In this document: in pieces, positions 1-10,300 of the stretch
Numbering within the stretch: the stretch's first letter is position 1
Layout: each line of letters begins with the position of its first letter
Assembly (NCBI GenBank): GCA_031417835.1
Contig: JANOWJ010000138.1
Span: 1 to 64,000 of the forward strand
Length of the DNA stretch: 64,000 nt
From: JADJLQ01 sp031417835
Lineage (GTDB): Bacteria; Bacteroidota; Bacteroidia; Chitinophagales; Saprospiraceae
Direction: 5' to 3'
Position numbers and translations under genes: made by a program
Notes under the pieces: model-generated
The model's database searches: none
Told to the model about the DNA's origin: nothing
The model's input: the letters and a program-made list of their open reading frames with translations, nothing else

Positions 1-2083
1 TCAATTGCATTCTGCTATCGCCTCGATAGTTAGCTTCAGATATCGTCAGTTTGATCGGATCAGATTTATTGATTTTACGACGCACTTGATTGATATACCA
101 ATCCACAGCTATCAGACTGAGATTGACTACGCGGACATCGGTACGGATACCTTCCATCTCTTGAGCATACCATAACGGATACGTATCGTTATCGCCGTAG
201 GTAAACAAGATGGCATTGGGAGCGCACGACTCGAGGAAGTTGAGTGCATAGTCTCTAGATCCAGATAAGTTTTTTCTGGAATGATCGTCAAAGCCTTCAG
301 TCACCATGATGAGAGGGCTTAAACATCCGAGGCCTGCCGCGACTGCCACTGGCAACATCACATTGCCTTTGATCTTTGAAGCCAGATATCGGTATAGGGA
401 GATGACACCCATACCAGCCCAAATCGCAAAAGTCAAAAAAGAACCTACTAATACATAGTCTCGTTCACGGGGCTCATTGGGCGGTTCATTGGAATAAAAG
501 ATAATACCCATGCCGGTGAGTAAAAACAACATCATCAAGGCTAAAAAATCTCGTTTACTTTTTTTATAGTGCCACATCATGCCTAAGATGCCAAGGATCA
601 AGGGTATAAAATAATATCGATTTCTGCCCGCATTAGTTTTCATCCTAGTCGGCTCCTTGTCCATATTATAAAGTCGCGCTTCGTCTATGACTTTGATACC
701 AGAGAGCCAGTGGCCACTTTTGAGCATCCAGGGGAAATAACCCTGATCAAAGTTGAGCCGGCCTACAAAATTCCACATGAAGTAGCGATAATACATCCAC
801 ATCACCTGATATCTCACGAAAAATGACATGTTATCAGCTTGAGTCGGCTTAGTCTTGCCACCCATCCAATACTGATACAATGAGGCTCTATCTGAATGGC
901 CCATTCGAGGAAATAATTTTTCATCGGATGACCGGTATACTGGAGTGAACTTTTTATCTACTACTTCATACCGATCCCCGACTCGACCGTATCGGTCCTC
1001 GGAGGTATACTCGATAGGAGAGGCATTATAAGCGGGACCTTTAAGCAACGGACGATCACCATATTGCTCGCGATTGAGATATGGTATCAATCGCATGGCG
1101 TCTGTGGGGCTATTCATATTAATAGGCGTATCTGCATTAGCCCGGATGACGACTACGGCAACAGTAGAAAAACCAAGGATGACCAACATGGAAGTGACTA
1201 CAATGTTTTGCACGATCGCATTATTATTTTTTCTAGCGTAGTGTAAGCCATAATAGATCCCTGCCGATATCAACAAAAGAAAAGGAATGATACCCGTGTG
1301 AAAAGGTAGGCCTAATCCATTGACCATAAGATAATCAAAAGAGCTCCATAGTTTAGGCAATCCTACGATGACCAGCTTCTGATACAATCCTAAGACCACT
1401 ACAGATCCTGCTAAAGCTATCAGAGCACCCGTAATAGAATGCTTTTGAAATCGCTTGTAATAGTATAATAATCCTATGAATGGAAAAGCCAATAAGCTCA
1501 ATAAATGGACGCCGATGGACAACGCAGCTAAAAACAAGCATAACACCAACCATTTTTCATTTTGGGCACTCGTAGGTAAATAATACCATTTCACGGCTGT
1601 CCATACTGTTAGCGCAGTAAATAAGGTGGACATGGCATAAACTTCCCCTTCAACTGCACTAAACCAAACGGAAGTGCAGAAAGCCCCAGTGAGACCTGCT
1701 ACGATACCGCCAGAAGCAATCACCCAGCCTTCATGAGTCTCAGGCTCCTTATCTCTGCCAAACCAAGATAACTTAGACATCATCACGGTCACCCAGCAAA
1801 AACAAGTGGCTGCAAAAGCAGTACACATACCAGACATGAGATTAACAGCAAAAGCAGGTGTAGATGGATTGTCACTAAAAAGTGAACCTACCCAAGCAAA
1901 TAACCGGCCGACCAACAAAAAGAATGGCGCCCCAGGAGGATGCACGACTTGAAGTTTGGTAGCTCCCAAAATAAACTCCCCGCAGTCCCACAGACTACCA
2001 GAGCGCTCAGCTGACATAAAATAAACCAAGAAGGATAGGGCAAATACCAGCCATCCTGCTATATTGGATTGTTTACGAAACAT
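1..2083 (-). CDS. DUF2723 (GT117-like) multi-pass membrane protein, 3' end outside window
   Basis: The reading frame starts with ATG at 2083 on the minus strand and stays open to the window edge (about 694 codons), so the C-terminus is missing; family members are usually near or above 1000 residues. The N-terminus carries the DUF2723 signature: a first hydrophobic helix, then SLWDCGEF and, soon after, HPPGAPFF, followed by many hydrophobic segments. DUF2723 proteins are related to protein O-mannosyltransferases and are assigned to a GT117-like group in Bacteroidota; the substrate is not known. Many small reading frames on the plus strand here are shadows. It is divergent from the small gene at 2179. 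Confidence 0.88.
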   Translation of the reverse strand, partial: MFRKQSNIAGWLVFALSFLVYFMSAERSGSLWDCGEFILGATKLQVVHPPGAPFFLLVGRLFAWVGSLFSDNPSTPAFAVNLMSGMCTAFAATCFCWVTVMMSKLSWFGRDKEPETHEGWVIASGGIVAGLTGAFCTSVWFSAVEGEVYAMSTLFTALTVWTAVKWYYLPTSAQNEKWLVLCLFLAALSIGVHLLSLLAFPFIGLLYYYKRFQKHSITGALIALAGSVVVLGLYQKLVIVGLPKLWSSFDYLMVNGLGLPFHTGIIPFLLLISAGIYYGLHYARKNNNAIVQNIVVTSMLVILGFSTVAVVVIRANADTPINMNSPTDAMRLIPYLNREQYGDRPLLKGPAYNASPIEYTSEDRYGRVGDRYEVVDKKFTPVYRSSDEKLFPRMGHSDRASLYQYWMGGKTKPTQADNMSFFVRYQVMWMYYRYFMWNFVGRLNFDQGYFPWMLKSGHWLSGIKVIDEARLYNMDKEPTRMKTNAGRNRYYFIPLILGILGMMWHYKKSKRDFLALMMLFLLTGMGIIFYSNEPPNEPRERDYVLVGSFLTFAIWAGMGVISLYRYLASKIKGNVMLPVAVAAGLGCLSPLIMVTEGFDDHSRKNLSGSRDYALNFLESCAPNAILFTYGDNDTYPLWYAQEMEGIRTDVRVVNLSLIAVDWYINQVRRKINKSDPIKLTISEANYRGDSRMQL

Positions 2084-2114
2084 GTATAAGTTATACTTTA
2101 GAAAATAATATTAG

Positions 2115-2144
2115 TTTACGATAGCTGCAAAGCTAATAAATTTG
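2115..2144 (+). promoter_or_regulatory. Bacteroidota-type promoter for the 2179 operon
   Basis: TAAATTTG at 2137-2144 is an exact match to the -7 consensus TAnnTTTG. A weaker TTTA (consensus TTTG) lies at 2115-2118 with 18 bases between the boxes. Transcription would start about 28 bases before the ATG at 2179. The match is visible; activity is inferred. Confidence 0.5.
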
Positions 2145-2178
2145 CATCTTAGTGCCTATTGCATTAAGAAAACTTTAT

Positions 2179-2343
2179 ATGTTTAAAATATTCGTAATTT
2201 GTTCAGTAGTTTACTTAATCTATAAACAACTTTGGCGGGATCCCCGATTATCAAATAAAAGACCCAATCCACCGATTCAACCAAGATCAAGTCAAGGGGA
2301 ATCTGACCGCATAGAAGATATAGACTATATTGAACACAAATAA
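2179..2343 (+). CDS. small single-pass membrane protein, DUF4834-like
   Basis: A 54-residue protein beginning at the ATG at 2179 (an upstream TTG/ATG in frame is possible but lies against the promoter). Residues 2-17 form one hydrophobic helix (FKIFVICSVVYLIYKQ), followed by a charged, proline-rich tail ending EDIDYIEHK. That layout and the acidic DxDYxExK ending resemble DUF4834, a short membrane family of Bacteroidota with no known function; the assignment is tentative. The stop TAA overlaps the ATG of the next gene (TAATG at 2341-2345), which indicates translational coupling and supports the reading frame as real. Confidence 0.6.
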   Translation: MFKIFVICSVVYLIYKQLWRDPRLSNKRPNPPIQPRSSQGESDRIEDIDYIEHK

Positions 2344-3026
2344 TGCAGACCATAAAAGATGGCATTTTGCTATCTAATCACCATTTTATTGCTTTCAATA
2401 AACACCCTGGTATGGCGGTACAATCCTTACAACATAAGGAGGAATCTCTTGAAGTCAAATTGCGCCATTATTGCAAAGTACCACTCTACCTTATTCATCG
2501 GATCGATCAGCCCTGCAGTGGTATCGTATTATTTGCCAAAAAAAAGGAATCGGCGGCAGCGCTCAGTGTGCAACTCAAAGACCACGCCATGGACAGGGTA
2601 TATTTGGCCCTGGTGACAGTCAAACCTGAAGTAGAAGCGTCAAATCTGAGTCATTATTTATTTGCTCACAAAAAAAGCAATAAATCTTACATTGTGGATG
2701 AGCATCATAAGGAAGGCAAGTTGGCGACCTTGAGTTATGAGTGGCATGGTGAAACTGAAGACAAGTTGCATTTGATAAAAGTCACTTTAAAGACTGGTCG
2801 ACATCATCAGATCAGAGCGCAACTTGGAGCAATAGGCTGCCCCATATCCGGTGATATAAAGTATGGTGCTAAAAATCAATACCCTGATCGTTCTATTGGA
2901 CTGCATGCCTGGAAAATGTCCTTCATGCATCCTACTGACCATAAAAAAATAGACCTGAAGGCTACATTACCAAGCACAGAGATATGGGTCAAAGCTGCTA
3001 AACTACTTGATACTCTTTCTCCATAG
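2343..3026 (+). CDS. RluA-family pseudouridine synthase
   Basis: A 227-residue protein with the RluA active-site motif HRID at residues 52-55 followed by QPCSGIVLFAK; Asp55 is the expected catalytic aspartate that attacks the target uridine ring. A second family motif, TGRHHQIRAQL, is near residue 165. There is no S4 RNA-binding domain at the N-terminus, so it resembles the short RluA/TruC/YqcB-like forms. The product would isomerise uridine to pseudouridine in rRNA or tRNA; the exact site cannot be told. Translation is coupled to the preceding small membrane protein; thiL follows 57 bases later in the same direction. Confidence 0.9.
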   Translation: MQTIKDGILLSNHHFIAFNKHPGMAVQSLQHKEESLEVKLRHYCKVPLYLIHRIDQPCSGIVLFAKKKESAAALSVQLKDHAMDRVYLALVTVKPEVEASNLSHYLFAHKKSNKSYIVDEHHKEGKLATLSYEWHGETEDKLHLIKVTLKTGRHHQIRAQLGAIGCPISGDIKYGAKNQYPDRSIGLHAWKMSFMHPTDHKKIDLKATLPSTEIWVKAAKLLDTLSP

Positions 3027-3083
3027 ATTTTCGTTTTTAACCGGATCGACTCGAAACGACTGATCATAAAAATAAAACCATAC

Positions 3084-4115
3084 ATGAGTGAACAAAGAAC
3101 AGATGTGAACACCTTAGGTGAATTTGGATTGATAAACCACTTGACCAAGGATACTATATTACACCATAAAGAAAGCATCAAAGGCATCGGTGATGATGCC
3201 GCCGTAATCGCTCCGACCGAATCGCTCACCCTCGTCAGTACAGATCTTCTGGTCGAAGGTATTCATTTTGATTTGGCCTACACTCCGCTGAAACATCTTG
3301 GCTATAAAAGTGTAATCGTCAACATCTCCGACATCTACGCTATGAATGCCACGCCACAGCAAATTACCTTTTCTATGGCCATCTCCAATCGGTTTTCTGT
3401 CGAGGCCCTGGAGCAATTGTATGAAGGCATCCATTTGGCCTGCAAACATTATAAAATAGACCTGGTAGGGGGTGATACGACATCATCTCCAAAAGGACTT
3501 TATATCAGCGTGACGGCTATAGGCCAGGCTACCCCCAGCCAGGTGGTATATCGGTCAGGAGCCCAGATCGGGGACCTCATCTGTGTGACCGGTGATCTGG
3601 GGTCTGCTTATCTAGGCTTGCAGCTATTGGAACGCGAAAAACAAATCTACGAAAGTACTCCGGGCATCCAACCAGAACTTCATGAGCGCTATAGCCCTCT
3701 GCTCAGTCGTCAGCTCAAGCCAGAAGCCCGCCATGACATCATAGAAACCTTCCATAAAATGAATATCCGGCCAAATGCGATGATCGATATCAGTGATGGA
3801 CTAAGTTCTGAGATTCGCCATATCTGCACACATTCCGATGTCGGAGCGATCATCGAAGAAGCATTAGTACCGATGCATCCTATCGCGACTGAACTCGCAC
3901 TAGAGTTTAATATCAATCCTATCACGAGTGCGCTCAATGGTGGCGAAGATTACGAACTTTTATTTACGATTTCCGAACACGAGTTTGAGCGGATAAAATA
4001 TCTACCAGGATTTTATGTGATCGGAGAAATTCGGCCTGCACATGAAGGAATTTTGTTACAGACTACCGGCAAAAAATTTGTCCCGCTGGAAGCTCAGGGT
4101 TGGCGGCATATGTAA
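3084..4115 (+). CDS. thiL: thiamine-monophosphate kinase ThiL
   Basis: A 343-residue protein with the ThiL/AIR-synthase-like architecture: N-terminal FGLINHL, the GIGDDAAVI metal and nucleotide motif near residues 35-43, STDLLVEGIHF near 55-65, and VGGDTTSS near 128-135. ThiL phosphorylates thiamine monophosphate to thiamine pyrophosphate with ATP in the cytoplasm, the last step of cofactor synthesis. Length is normal for the family. The ATG at 3084 is the only start consistent with the conserved N-terminus. No TPP riboswitch is seen upstream, and no other thiamine gene is nearby. Confidence 0.95.
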   Translation: MSEQRTDVNTLGEFGLINHLTKDTILHHKESIKGIGDDAAVIAPTESLTLVSTDLLVEGIHFDLAYTPLKHLGYKSVIVNISDIYAMNATPQQITFSMAISNRFSVEALEQLYEGIHLACKHYKIDLVGGDTTSSPKGLYISVTAIGQATPSQVVYRSGAQIGDLICVTGDLGSAYLGLQLLEREKQIYESTPGIQPELHERYSPLLSRQLKPEARHDIIETFHKMNIRPNAMIDISDGLSSEIRHICTHSDVGAIIEEALVPMHPIATELALEFNINPITSALNGGEDYELLFTISEHEFERIKYLPGFYVIGEIRPAHEGILLQTTGKKFVPLEAQGWRHM

Positions 4116-4229
4116 GAATCTCTCCCAATGGGATGGCATGGTAGAAATATGCGTCCAGGAAAGAGAAGCAAGATTTTGACTTGTACATATACCTGTTTTT
4201 ATTGAAGTATATACCTCGGACAAACTGCA

Positions 4230-4299
4230 CAATACAAAATGATAACATTAACTGAGCAGACTTCGTAACTGGTTAATTACATTATCCTGTTTTGTATTG
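4230..4299. repeat. imperfect 70-nt palindrome upstream of the sensor kinase
   Basis: The arms at 4230-4245 and 4282-4299 pair as CAATACAAAA with TTTTGTATTG and ATAA with TTAT, with a small asymmetric bulge. A second nested pair (ATTAAC at 4247-4252 and GTTAAT at 4272-4277) extends the stem. It lies between the thiL stop and the kinase start and has no U-run, so it is not a typical terminator. It may be a structured leader or a small palindromic element; function unknown. Confidence 0.5.
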
Positions 4300-4391
4300 T
4301 ATTGTAAATCAATCACTTGAAGGATTGTAAAGATCCTATATCTATAAGTTTAATTTCATTAAAATCGTACGACATACGAGCTATAAAAAAA

Positions 4392-6356
4392 ATGAAAATA
4401 TTGGAGTACATTCACTTGACCTTGAAGATGTTGACTGCTATATTAAGATCTTGCCTCGCTGTATTATGTAGTATTTTTTGTTTTGTCAGTGTAGCTCAAG
4501 CCCCTTCAATAGAAGACTTAAAGCTTAAAATTTATATTGCGCCAAATGACTCAGTAAAGGGTATGGCCTATTATGATCTTTTTAATGCTACGAGATATAA
4601 AGATCTGCCGTTGGCTATACGATATGCGGACAGCGGATTAATGATTTTTACTAAATTAAACAATGATGCAGGTATACAACACCGAGTGTATCTGGATGCC
4701 GTCATAGCATATAGCCAGGGGGAATATCAGAAGGCTTTAGATGCTTGTTTAAAGTACACGGATTGGGCTCGGTCATCGGGAAATATGGAACGTGAATGGT
4801 ATGCAGTCAGCATGCTTGCCATGACATATCGGGAGCTTGGTGATTATACCGAAGGAATAAAATCAGCGCAACGAGGCATAGACATCGGGGTTCAATTAAA
4901 TCGCGACGATGAAAATGCCTTCTTTTATAATGAATTAGGAAATATGTATGCTACGTTGAAGCAATGGGACGAGTCAACCAAATATTTTAAAAAATCGTAT
5001 GATCTGGGGGTCCGGATCAAGTATCCGCAAGGTCAGTCGGTCTCATTGCGCAATCTCGCCGCCAATGCCTTAGAAAGAAAAAATATAGCTGAAGCAGAAG
5101 AATATATCCTCAAAGCCCTGAGTATTGATTCAAGCCTCTCCTGGAACCTTGGTCGAAGCAGATCCTATCAGAGTCTGGCCAAGTTAAGTGAACAGAAAAA
5201 CAACCCTGAGGTCGCTGTCACGAGCTTAAGAAAAGCATTAGGCTACTTAACAGCATCCGATCACTACGATCTGGCCATGACCTTTCAGGCACTAGCTAGA
5301 AACTTTCTGAAGCAAAACAAAATCGACTCTGCACATCATTATCTTCAATTTTCAAATGGAAAGGCCAGCAATCTGGATGCAGCCGACTATGTCAATGAGC
5401 AAAAAAGATTAGAATCCGAATTATTCGAAAAAAAAGGAGATTATCGTAAAGCTTTCCGGGCGTTAAAAACCTATGTCGATAAAAATGCTCAACAGCTCAA
5501 TACCGATATCGCCAATCAAATCACTGGGCTGAATATCCAATTTGAAACTAGACATAAAGAAGGTCAAATCTCCTTACTGACTGCCGAAAATGAATTGACG
5601 AATACAAAATTGAAAGCCTCCCGCAACGCATTATTAGGCTTAGGCCTAGGCACTTTGCTATTTTTAGCCCTGTCTGTTAGTATCTATAGACTATATCAAA
5701 AAACTAAAACTCAAAATGTCCAGATCCAAAAAGCACTTACTGAAAAAGAAGTCCTAATCAGAGAAATACATCATCGGGTAAAAAATAATCTGCAGTTTAT
5801 CTCCTCGCTGTTGAATCTACAATCACGCCACATTGAAGATCAAGTAGCGCTCAATGCCCTCAAAGAAGGTCAAAACAGAGTAAAATCCATGGCTTTGATT
5901 CATCAAAATCTGTATCAGGAAGACAATCTGACAGGCATCGAAACAAAAAAGTATTTTGAGACTTTGATGCAAAATTTGTTTCAATCCTATAACATCTCCT
6001 CGGAAAAAATAAAACTCATCACGAATATCGACACCCTACAGATCGATGTCGACAGTATGATTCCATTAGGTCTGATTATGAATGAATTAATCAGTAATGC
6101 ACTCAAATATGCATTTCCGGAACCAAATACAGGCACGATAACCGTCACATTGACTGAAGAAAATGGAGCGCTGATCTTAAAAGTCTCTGATGATGGCATT
6201 GGCATGTCTGATCACAGTAAGAGCCAAGCGGGACATTCCTTTGGATATCGTCTGATCAATGCTTTTAAAAATCAATTGGATGCTGACCTCGAAATAAAAA
6301 ACGAAAAAGGTACCGAAGTAGTTATGCGGATTCGAAATTACAAAAAAGCTGCCTGA
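4392..6356 (+). CDS. TPR sensor histidine kinase (HisKA_2 type)
   Basis: The ATG at 4392 gives 654 residues and a clean signal peptide ending SVAQA; a longer frame begins with TTG at 4317 and an inner ATG lies at 4428. After the signal peptide come several TPR repeats (roughly residues 50-360), a coiled stretch, one membrane helix near residues 415-435, a HisKA_2 dimerisation domain with phospho-acceptor motif EIHHRVKNNLQ, and a HATPase domain with N-box NELISNALKYAF and G1 box DDGIGM. It should sense a periplasmic or membrane signal through the TPRs and phosphorylate the response regulator encoded immediately downstream, from which it is separated by a terminator. Confidence 0.88.
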   Translation: MKILEYIHLTLKMLTAILRSCLAVLCSIFCFVSVAQAPSIEDLKLKIYIAPNDSVKGMAYYDLFNATRYKDLPLAIRYADSGLMIFTKLNNDAGIQHRVYLDAVIAYSQGEYQKALDACLKYTDWARSSGNMEREWYAVSMLAMTYRELGDYTEGIKSAQRGIDIGVQLNRDDENAFFYNELGNMYATLKQWDESTKYFKKSYDLGVRIKYPQGQSVSLRNLAANALERKNIAEAEEYILKALSIDSSLSWNLGRSRSYQSLAKLSEQKNNPEVAVTSLRKALGYLTASDHYDLAMTFQALARNFLKQNKIDSAHHYLQFSNGKASNLDAADYVNEQKRLESELFEKKGDYRKAFRALKTYVDKNAQQLNTDIANQITGLNIQFETRHKEGQISLLTAENELTNTKLKASRNALLGLGLGTLLFLALSVSIYRLYQKTKTQNVQIQKALTEKEVLIREIHHRVKNNLQFISSLLNLQSRHIEDQVALNALKEGQNRVKSMALIHQNLYQEDNLTGIETKKYFETLMQNLFQSYNISSEKIKLITNIDTLQIDVDSMIPLGLIMNELISNALKYAFPEPNTGTITVTLTEENGALILKVSDDGIGMSDHSKSQAGHSFGYRLINAFKNQLDADLEIKNEKGTEVVMRIRNYKKAA

Positions 6357-6365
6357 TCAATCTTT

Positions 6366-6397
6366 AAAAACAACTACCCCGACGGGTAGTTGTTTTT
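6366..6397 (+). terminator. rho-independent terminator after the sensor kinase
   Basis: A perfect 14-bp stem (arms 6366-6379 and 6384-6397) with a 4-base loop ends in a run of five T. It lies 10 bases after the kinase stop and before the response regulator, so the two genes are at least partly transcribed separately. Confidence 0.85.
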
Positions 6398-6430
6398 AAT
6401 TCCGGTTTGACCATATTTGTAACTTTAAAC

Positions 6431-7046
6431 ATGAGTAATATCAATATCCTGATCATCGAGGACGAAGCTATCATAGCAGAAGACATCAGTGATATGCTCA
6501 AACAACTAGACTATGATGTGTGCGGCATCATACACTCCAGTACGCAGGCTATAGACTATCTAGGATTTCATACACCAGACCTCGTGCTTTGTGATATTAT
6601 GATCAAAGGTGACAAAGATGGCATTCAGGTGGCCGAACAGATCAGAGCAAAAAAAAGAATACCATTTATCTATCTCACCTCATTGTCCGATCGACCTACA
6701 CTGGAGCGTGCAAAAAAAACCCTTCCCTACGGGTACATCGTAAAACCTTTTAATGAACGAGATTTGTTATCCGGCATAGAAATGGCGCTCTACAAATTTA
6801 GTCAAGAACTGGAACAACTCTCGCTGACCCGAGATAAACTAGACACACTAGCACATGAGCCACAGACCGATCAGGAGTTTAAAATCCTTATGGAGATGAT
6901 CAATGGTGCTAATAATGAACAGATTTGTATTTATCTCTAATAATACCTTAAAATATCATACTAAAAACCTGTTGTCAAAATTTGATGCTGAAAATCGAGG
7001 AGAAATCATGCAAAAAATTATAGCCAAATGGATGATTAAAATATAA
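6431..7046 (+). pseudogene. LuxR-type response regulator, frameshifted inside the HTH
   Basis: From the ATG at 6431 the first frame encodes a complete receiver domain (IIEDE acid pocket, phospho-Asp in LCDIMIKG, Thr/Ser in YLTSLSD, Lys in YIVKPF) and the first helix of a LuxR HTH (DQEFKILMEMI, NNEQICIYL), then stops at 6940. The rest of the HTH continues in the +1 frame as ISNNTLKYHTKNLLSKF up to a stop at 7046. Restoring 8 bases would rejoin the frames with canonical LuxR spacing. The receiver may still be made as a 169-residue protein without DNA binding. It is the natural partner of the upstream TPR kinase. A sequencing or assembly error is the alternative explanation. Confidence 0.8.
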
Positions 7047-7050
7047 AACC

Positions 7051-7218
7051 ATGGCTCAATTTATTTCCAAAGAAGATCACAATCAAGACGACAGCAACCT
7101 GTTCTTGCAAATAGAAGAAAAGGACCTTAAGGACAATTTGGTGGCGATTCAGTGGATTAAACAATTGCTCCTGAGTATTGATCAAACAATTGAACAATCC
7201 AACAGAAATGACATTTAA
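7051..7218 (+). CDS. small hypothetical protein, 55 aa
   Basis: A short frame beginning ATG at 7051, only 4 bases after the end of the broken regulator's HTH frame, so it looks like the last gene of that operon. The sequence is hydrophilic and predicted helical (KDLKDNLVAIQWIKQLLLSI), without signal peptide or membrane segment. I do not recognise a family. The close spacing supports it as a real gene, but nothing else does. Confidence 0.4.
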   Translation: MAQFISKEDHNQDDSNLFLQIEEKDLKDNLVAIQWIKQLLLSIDQTIEQSNRNDI

Positions 7219-7310
7219 CTGGCCCTATTTAACGCAAGGATACCCATACGCTTTTCGGTCATTCATGCTATTTTAGATTAATAATTAAAAGGATACGAGC
7301 TACTCTATAT

Positions 7311-10300
7311 TTATTTGCCGTTTAAAACAAATCCAGCCCAATATACAGGATGTGCCCACGCCTTATATTTTTGTATAAATTGATTTTTAGCTACATTCAA
7401 CGAATTACGTATGGAATTTCCCTTTTTAAATTCTTTATAAAAAAGGAGCATTAACTCTTTCGTAGGGACATCAGGTACGGGCCATAGTGCGGATATCACA
7501 TTTTTAGCACCCGCTATTTGAAAGGCTCTTGCCAGGCTATAGCTGCCTTCTCCTACCACATATTTACCTGTACCTGACATGCATGAAGATAATACGACGA
7601 GTTCCGCGTTTATTCTTAAGTCAGCTATTGAAAAATAATAAAGTTTGTCCATGTGATCTGCATCATGAGATTGAAAAGCAAGGTAACCCTTTTCAATATC
7701 AAGATCATCCACAAATCCATGGGTAGCAATATGTAAATAACGAGCATGGGGAACCGCATTCTCAAAAGCAGATTTGGAAGCTTGCATACCGATCAACGAA
7801 GTTCCGTTCATCAATTTGGTTATTCCTGTAACTTCTTCTAGACTGGAAACCAACGGTCTTGACGAAAATCTGATTTCCTCATCCTTATCTGAGGGCGCCT
7901 TTTTTACATCGATATCAGCACTTGTAGCGAAAGGTGCAAATGCATATGTTGCCTTTACTTCTTGTACAGGGCTGTCTTGAATGTAATGCATTAAACTTAT
8001 AGAGGGTAACGTAGAAATAGTGTGCTGTTTACTAAAAAAGTTATAGGTATGTGTCCTTTGTATATGCTCCGGTGGAGCATGCACTAGGATGTCCAATGGA
8101 ATATTAATAAATGCTCCCTGTGGTATATAGTAGATATGCGGTCTTAACAATCCTTGAATGGGTCGAATCAATATGGAATCAAGATACAGCAGACTGAAGA
8201 GGTAACTCTGCAATGATTGTTGATTGGTAAACGCCAGAGTTGATGAAAAGTAATTGGTATGCGTGTTAAGGATGGTTTCTATTACAGTTTTGAAGTTAGG
8301 TTGATAACTCCTGATTAAAGTAGCACTGTCTTGATTAATGACTAAACTGACTATGTAATCTTTAAAATAATATAATTCAAGAAAAGTTTCGTCCTTTTTT
8401 AACCAGTCTTTCTGAATTTCGTTAAGCGATGGAATTCTGTTTTTTTGTTTAATTTGAAGATACTCATCGGATTTATCTTCCATAGATAGAACCAATTTAT
8501 TGAGATGTAGGCTCGCGTCTGCCAATAGAGATGAATACTTTTGCAACGAGTCAGCATGCTCGGCATATTGTATATTTTTCTCCCTTATTTCATTTAAGTG
8601 TTTCCTTGCTTTAACTACTTGAACTTTAAATTCCTGAGGCATAGCTGCACCATTCAAGGCTTCATTATTTGTAATAGAGGTTCTAAGTCTATTTAATTTC
8701 AACCCTTCCAGGATACTTAAAGCCTTGTTGATATAAATTTTATCCCCAAACTCTTGATATTGTTGTGCTAATACGTTTGCAATAGAAAAAATGGGCTCAT
8801 CCGATAAAAGAAATGATTTGAGGCCCGAAGTATTGTCTGTAAGCAAGGTGAGCACTTTTTCTAATTTTTGGAAAATAGTATTACATAGATCTAAATTTTC
8901 AGCAGAGTGATCGTCGAGATACTTCCCCCATCTTGCACTATATGCTTCATCTAGTATAGCGGCAAAATGAATCAGGTTTTGTGGACTTTTGTTCACCATC
9001 AAGGTAGCTTCAGCATTGGCTAATCTTTGTTCTACATGTTTAAGCCCTTTTATTTTGTCGCCCAAGATGTAATATGCTGTGCTCATTTCATAAATCAAAT
9101 CATCAGAAATCCTGCCTTGCTCTTTCATTAATGTTCCATGAAGTTCCAAAAATGCCTCTGCTGCTGCCAAGGCAACTGTGGGATCACCTAAAGAATTACG
9201 GCTCCTTAAGTTTATATAAATAAAATCCAATTTTCGTAAAGGGGGTATTCGATCACTATATTCCTCATGCAGCACTGCCCATTTTTCCAAATAGAATCTT
9301 AATGATATCGTATCATTTTTCAAATAGTACAATTCACACAACCCTGAAAAGTGCCGCCAAAGCGATTGACTCTCTCCATTTGATGCCATTTCGATCTGAT
9401 ATCCCTTTAACATATAATGTGTCGCCAGATCATATTCGCGTCGAATCATATAGGTATCACCCAATTGTTGATAATACAAGGCCAATGCTCTTTTTGAAGG
9501 GTAGTCCAGCAGATTCATTTTTGATATGGCCATCAAAAAATAATCCCTGCTGGCATCAAAATTTCCGAAACTTCGTTGATTAGCACCCAGAACGTAATAC
9601 ATTTCCGTCATAGTCCTATTGTGACTTATTCTGCTGGTGTCGAGCAGTGATATCCCGTGTAATAATACGGTGTCACATTTTCTGATTTTTAGATTATTTC
9701 TTAAACAATTAGCGTATAAAAAATAAGATCTAGGCGCAAATTTATCTTTCAAAATTGGATACCAGCGTTCAATCGCAATTATATGACTTTCGCTTTTGCT
9801 TATGGCTTCTTTATTTTTGACCAGACGAGTAGAAGTAGCGATATCCCATTGCTCTGCCTCGATTTGATATTCCGGAAGTATGTTCGATCCTGATTTAATT
9901 CTGTTGAATAATTCTTTATTCAGCGCCTCCAATTCAAGATTTCTATCTAAATAATAATAGAGCTGCCAACGCAATAATTGAAGTGGCCAAAAAATCGGCA
10001 ATTCAACTATCCTACGCGAAGTGGCTAGAAAAGGATCCAATATATCTAAACTCTCTTGATATGAACCCAATCTAAAATAGTATTTTGCAGATAGGAGTAT
10101 ATATCTTGCATGGTCCGCATCACCGAACAGGCTGGTATCCAAAGCCTTTCTACATGAATCAGCAACGCTCAGCTGCCATGATTCTACATAATTTTCAAAG
10201 ATTCTCAATCTAAATTTTTGTTGATCTTCAATATTTAATTGCAAAGCACCTAACTCCCTCAGCGTTTGCTCTGCCTTTCTATAGTCTTCTATCAAATACA

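Noticed and set aside
1..3. TGA on the minus strand at the window edge as the end of the DUF2723 gene
   Set aside because: It is out of frame with the start at 2083; the gene continues outside the window.
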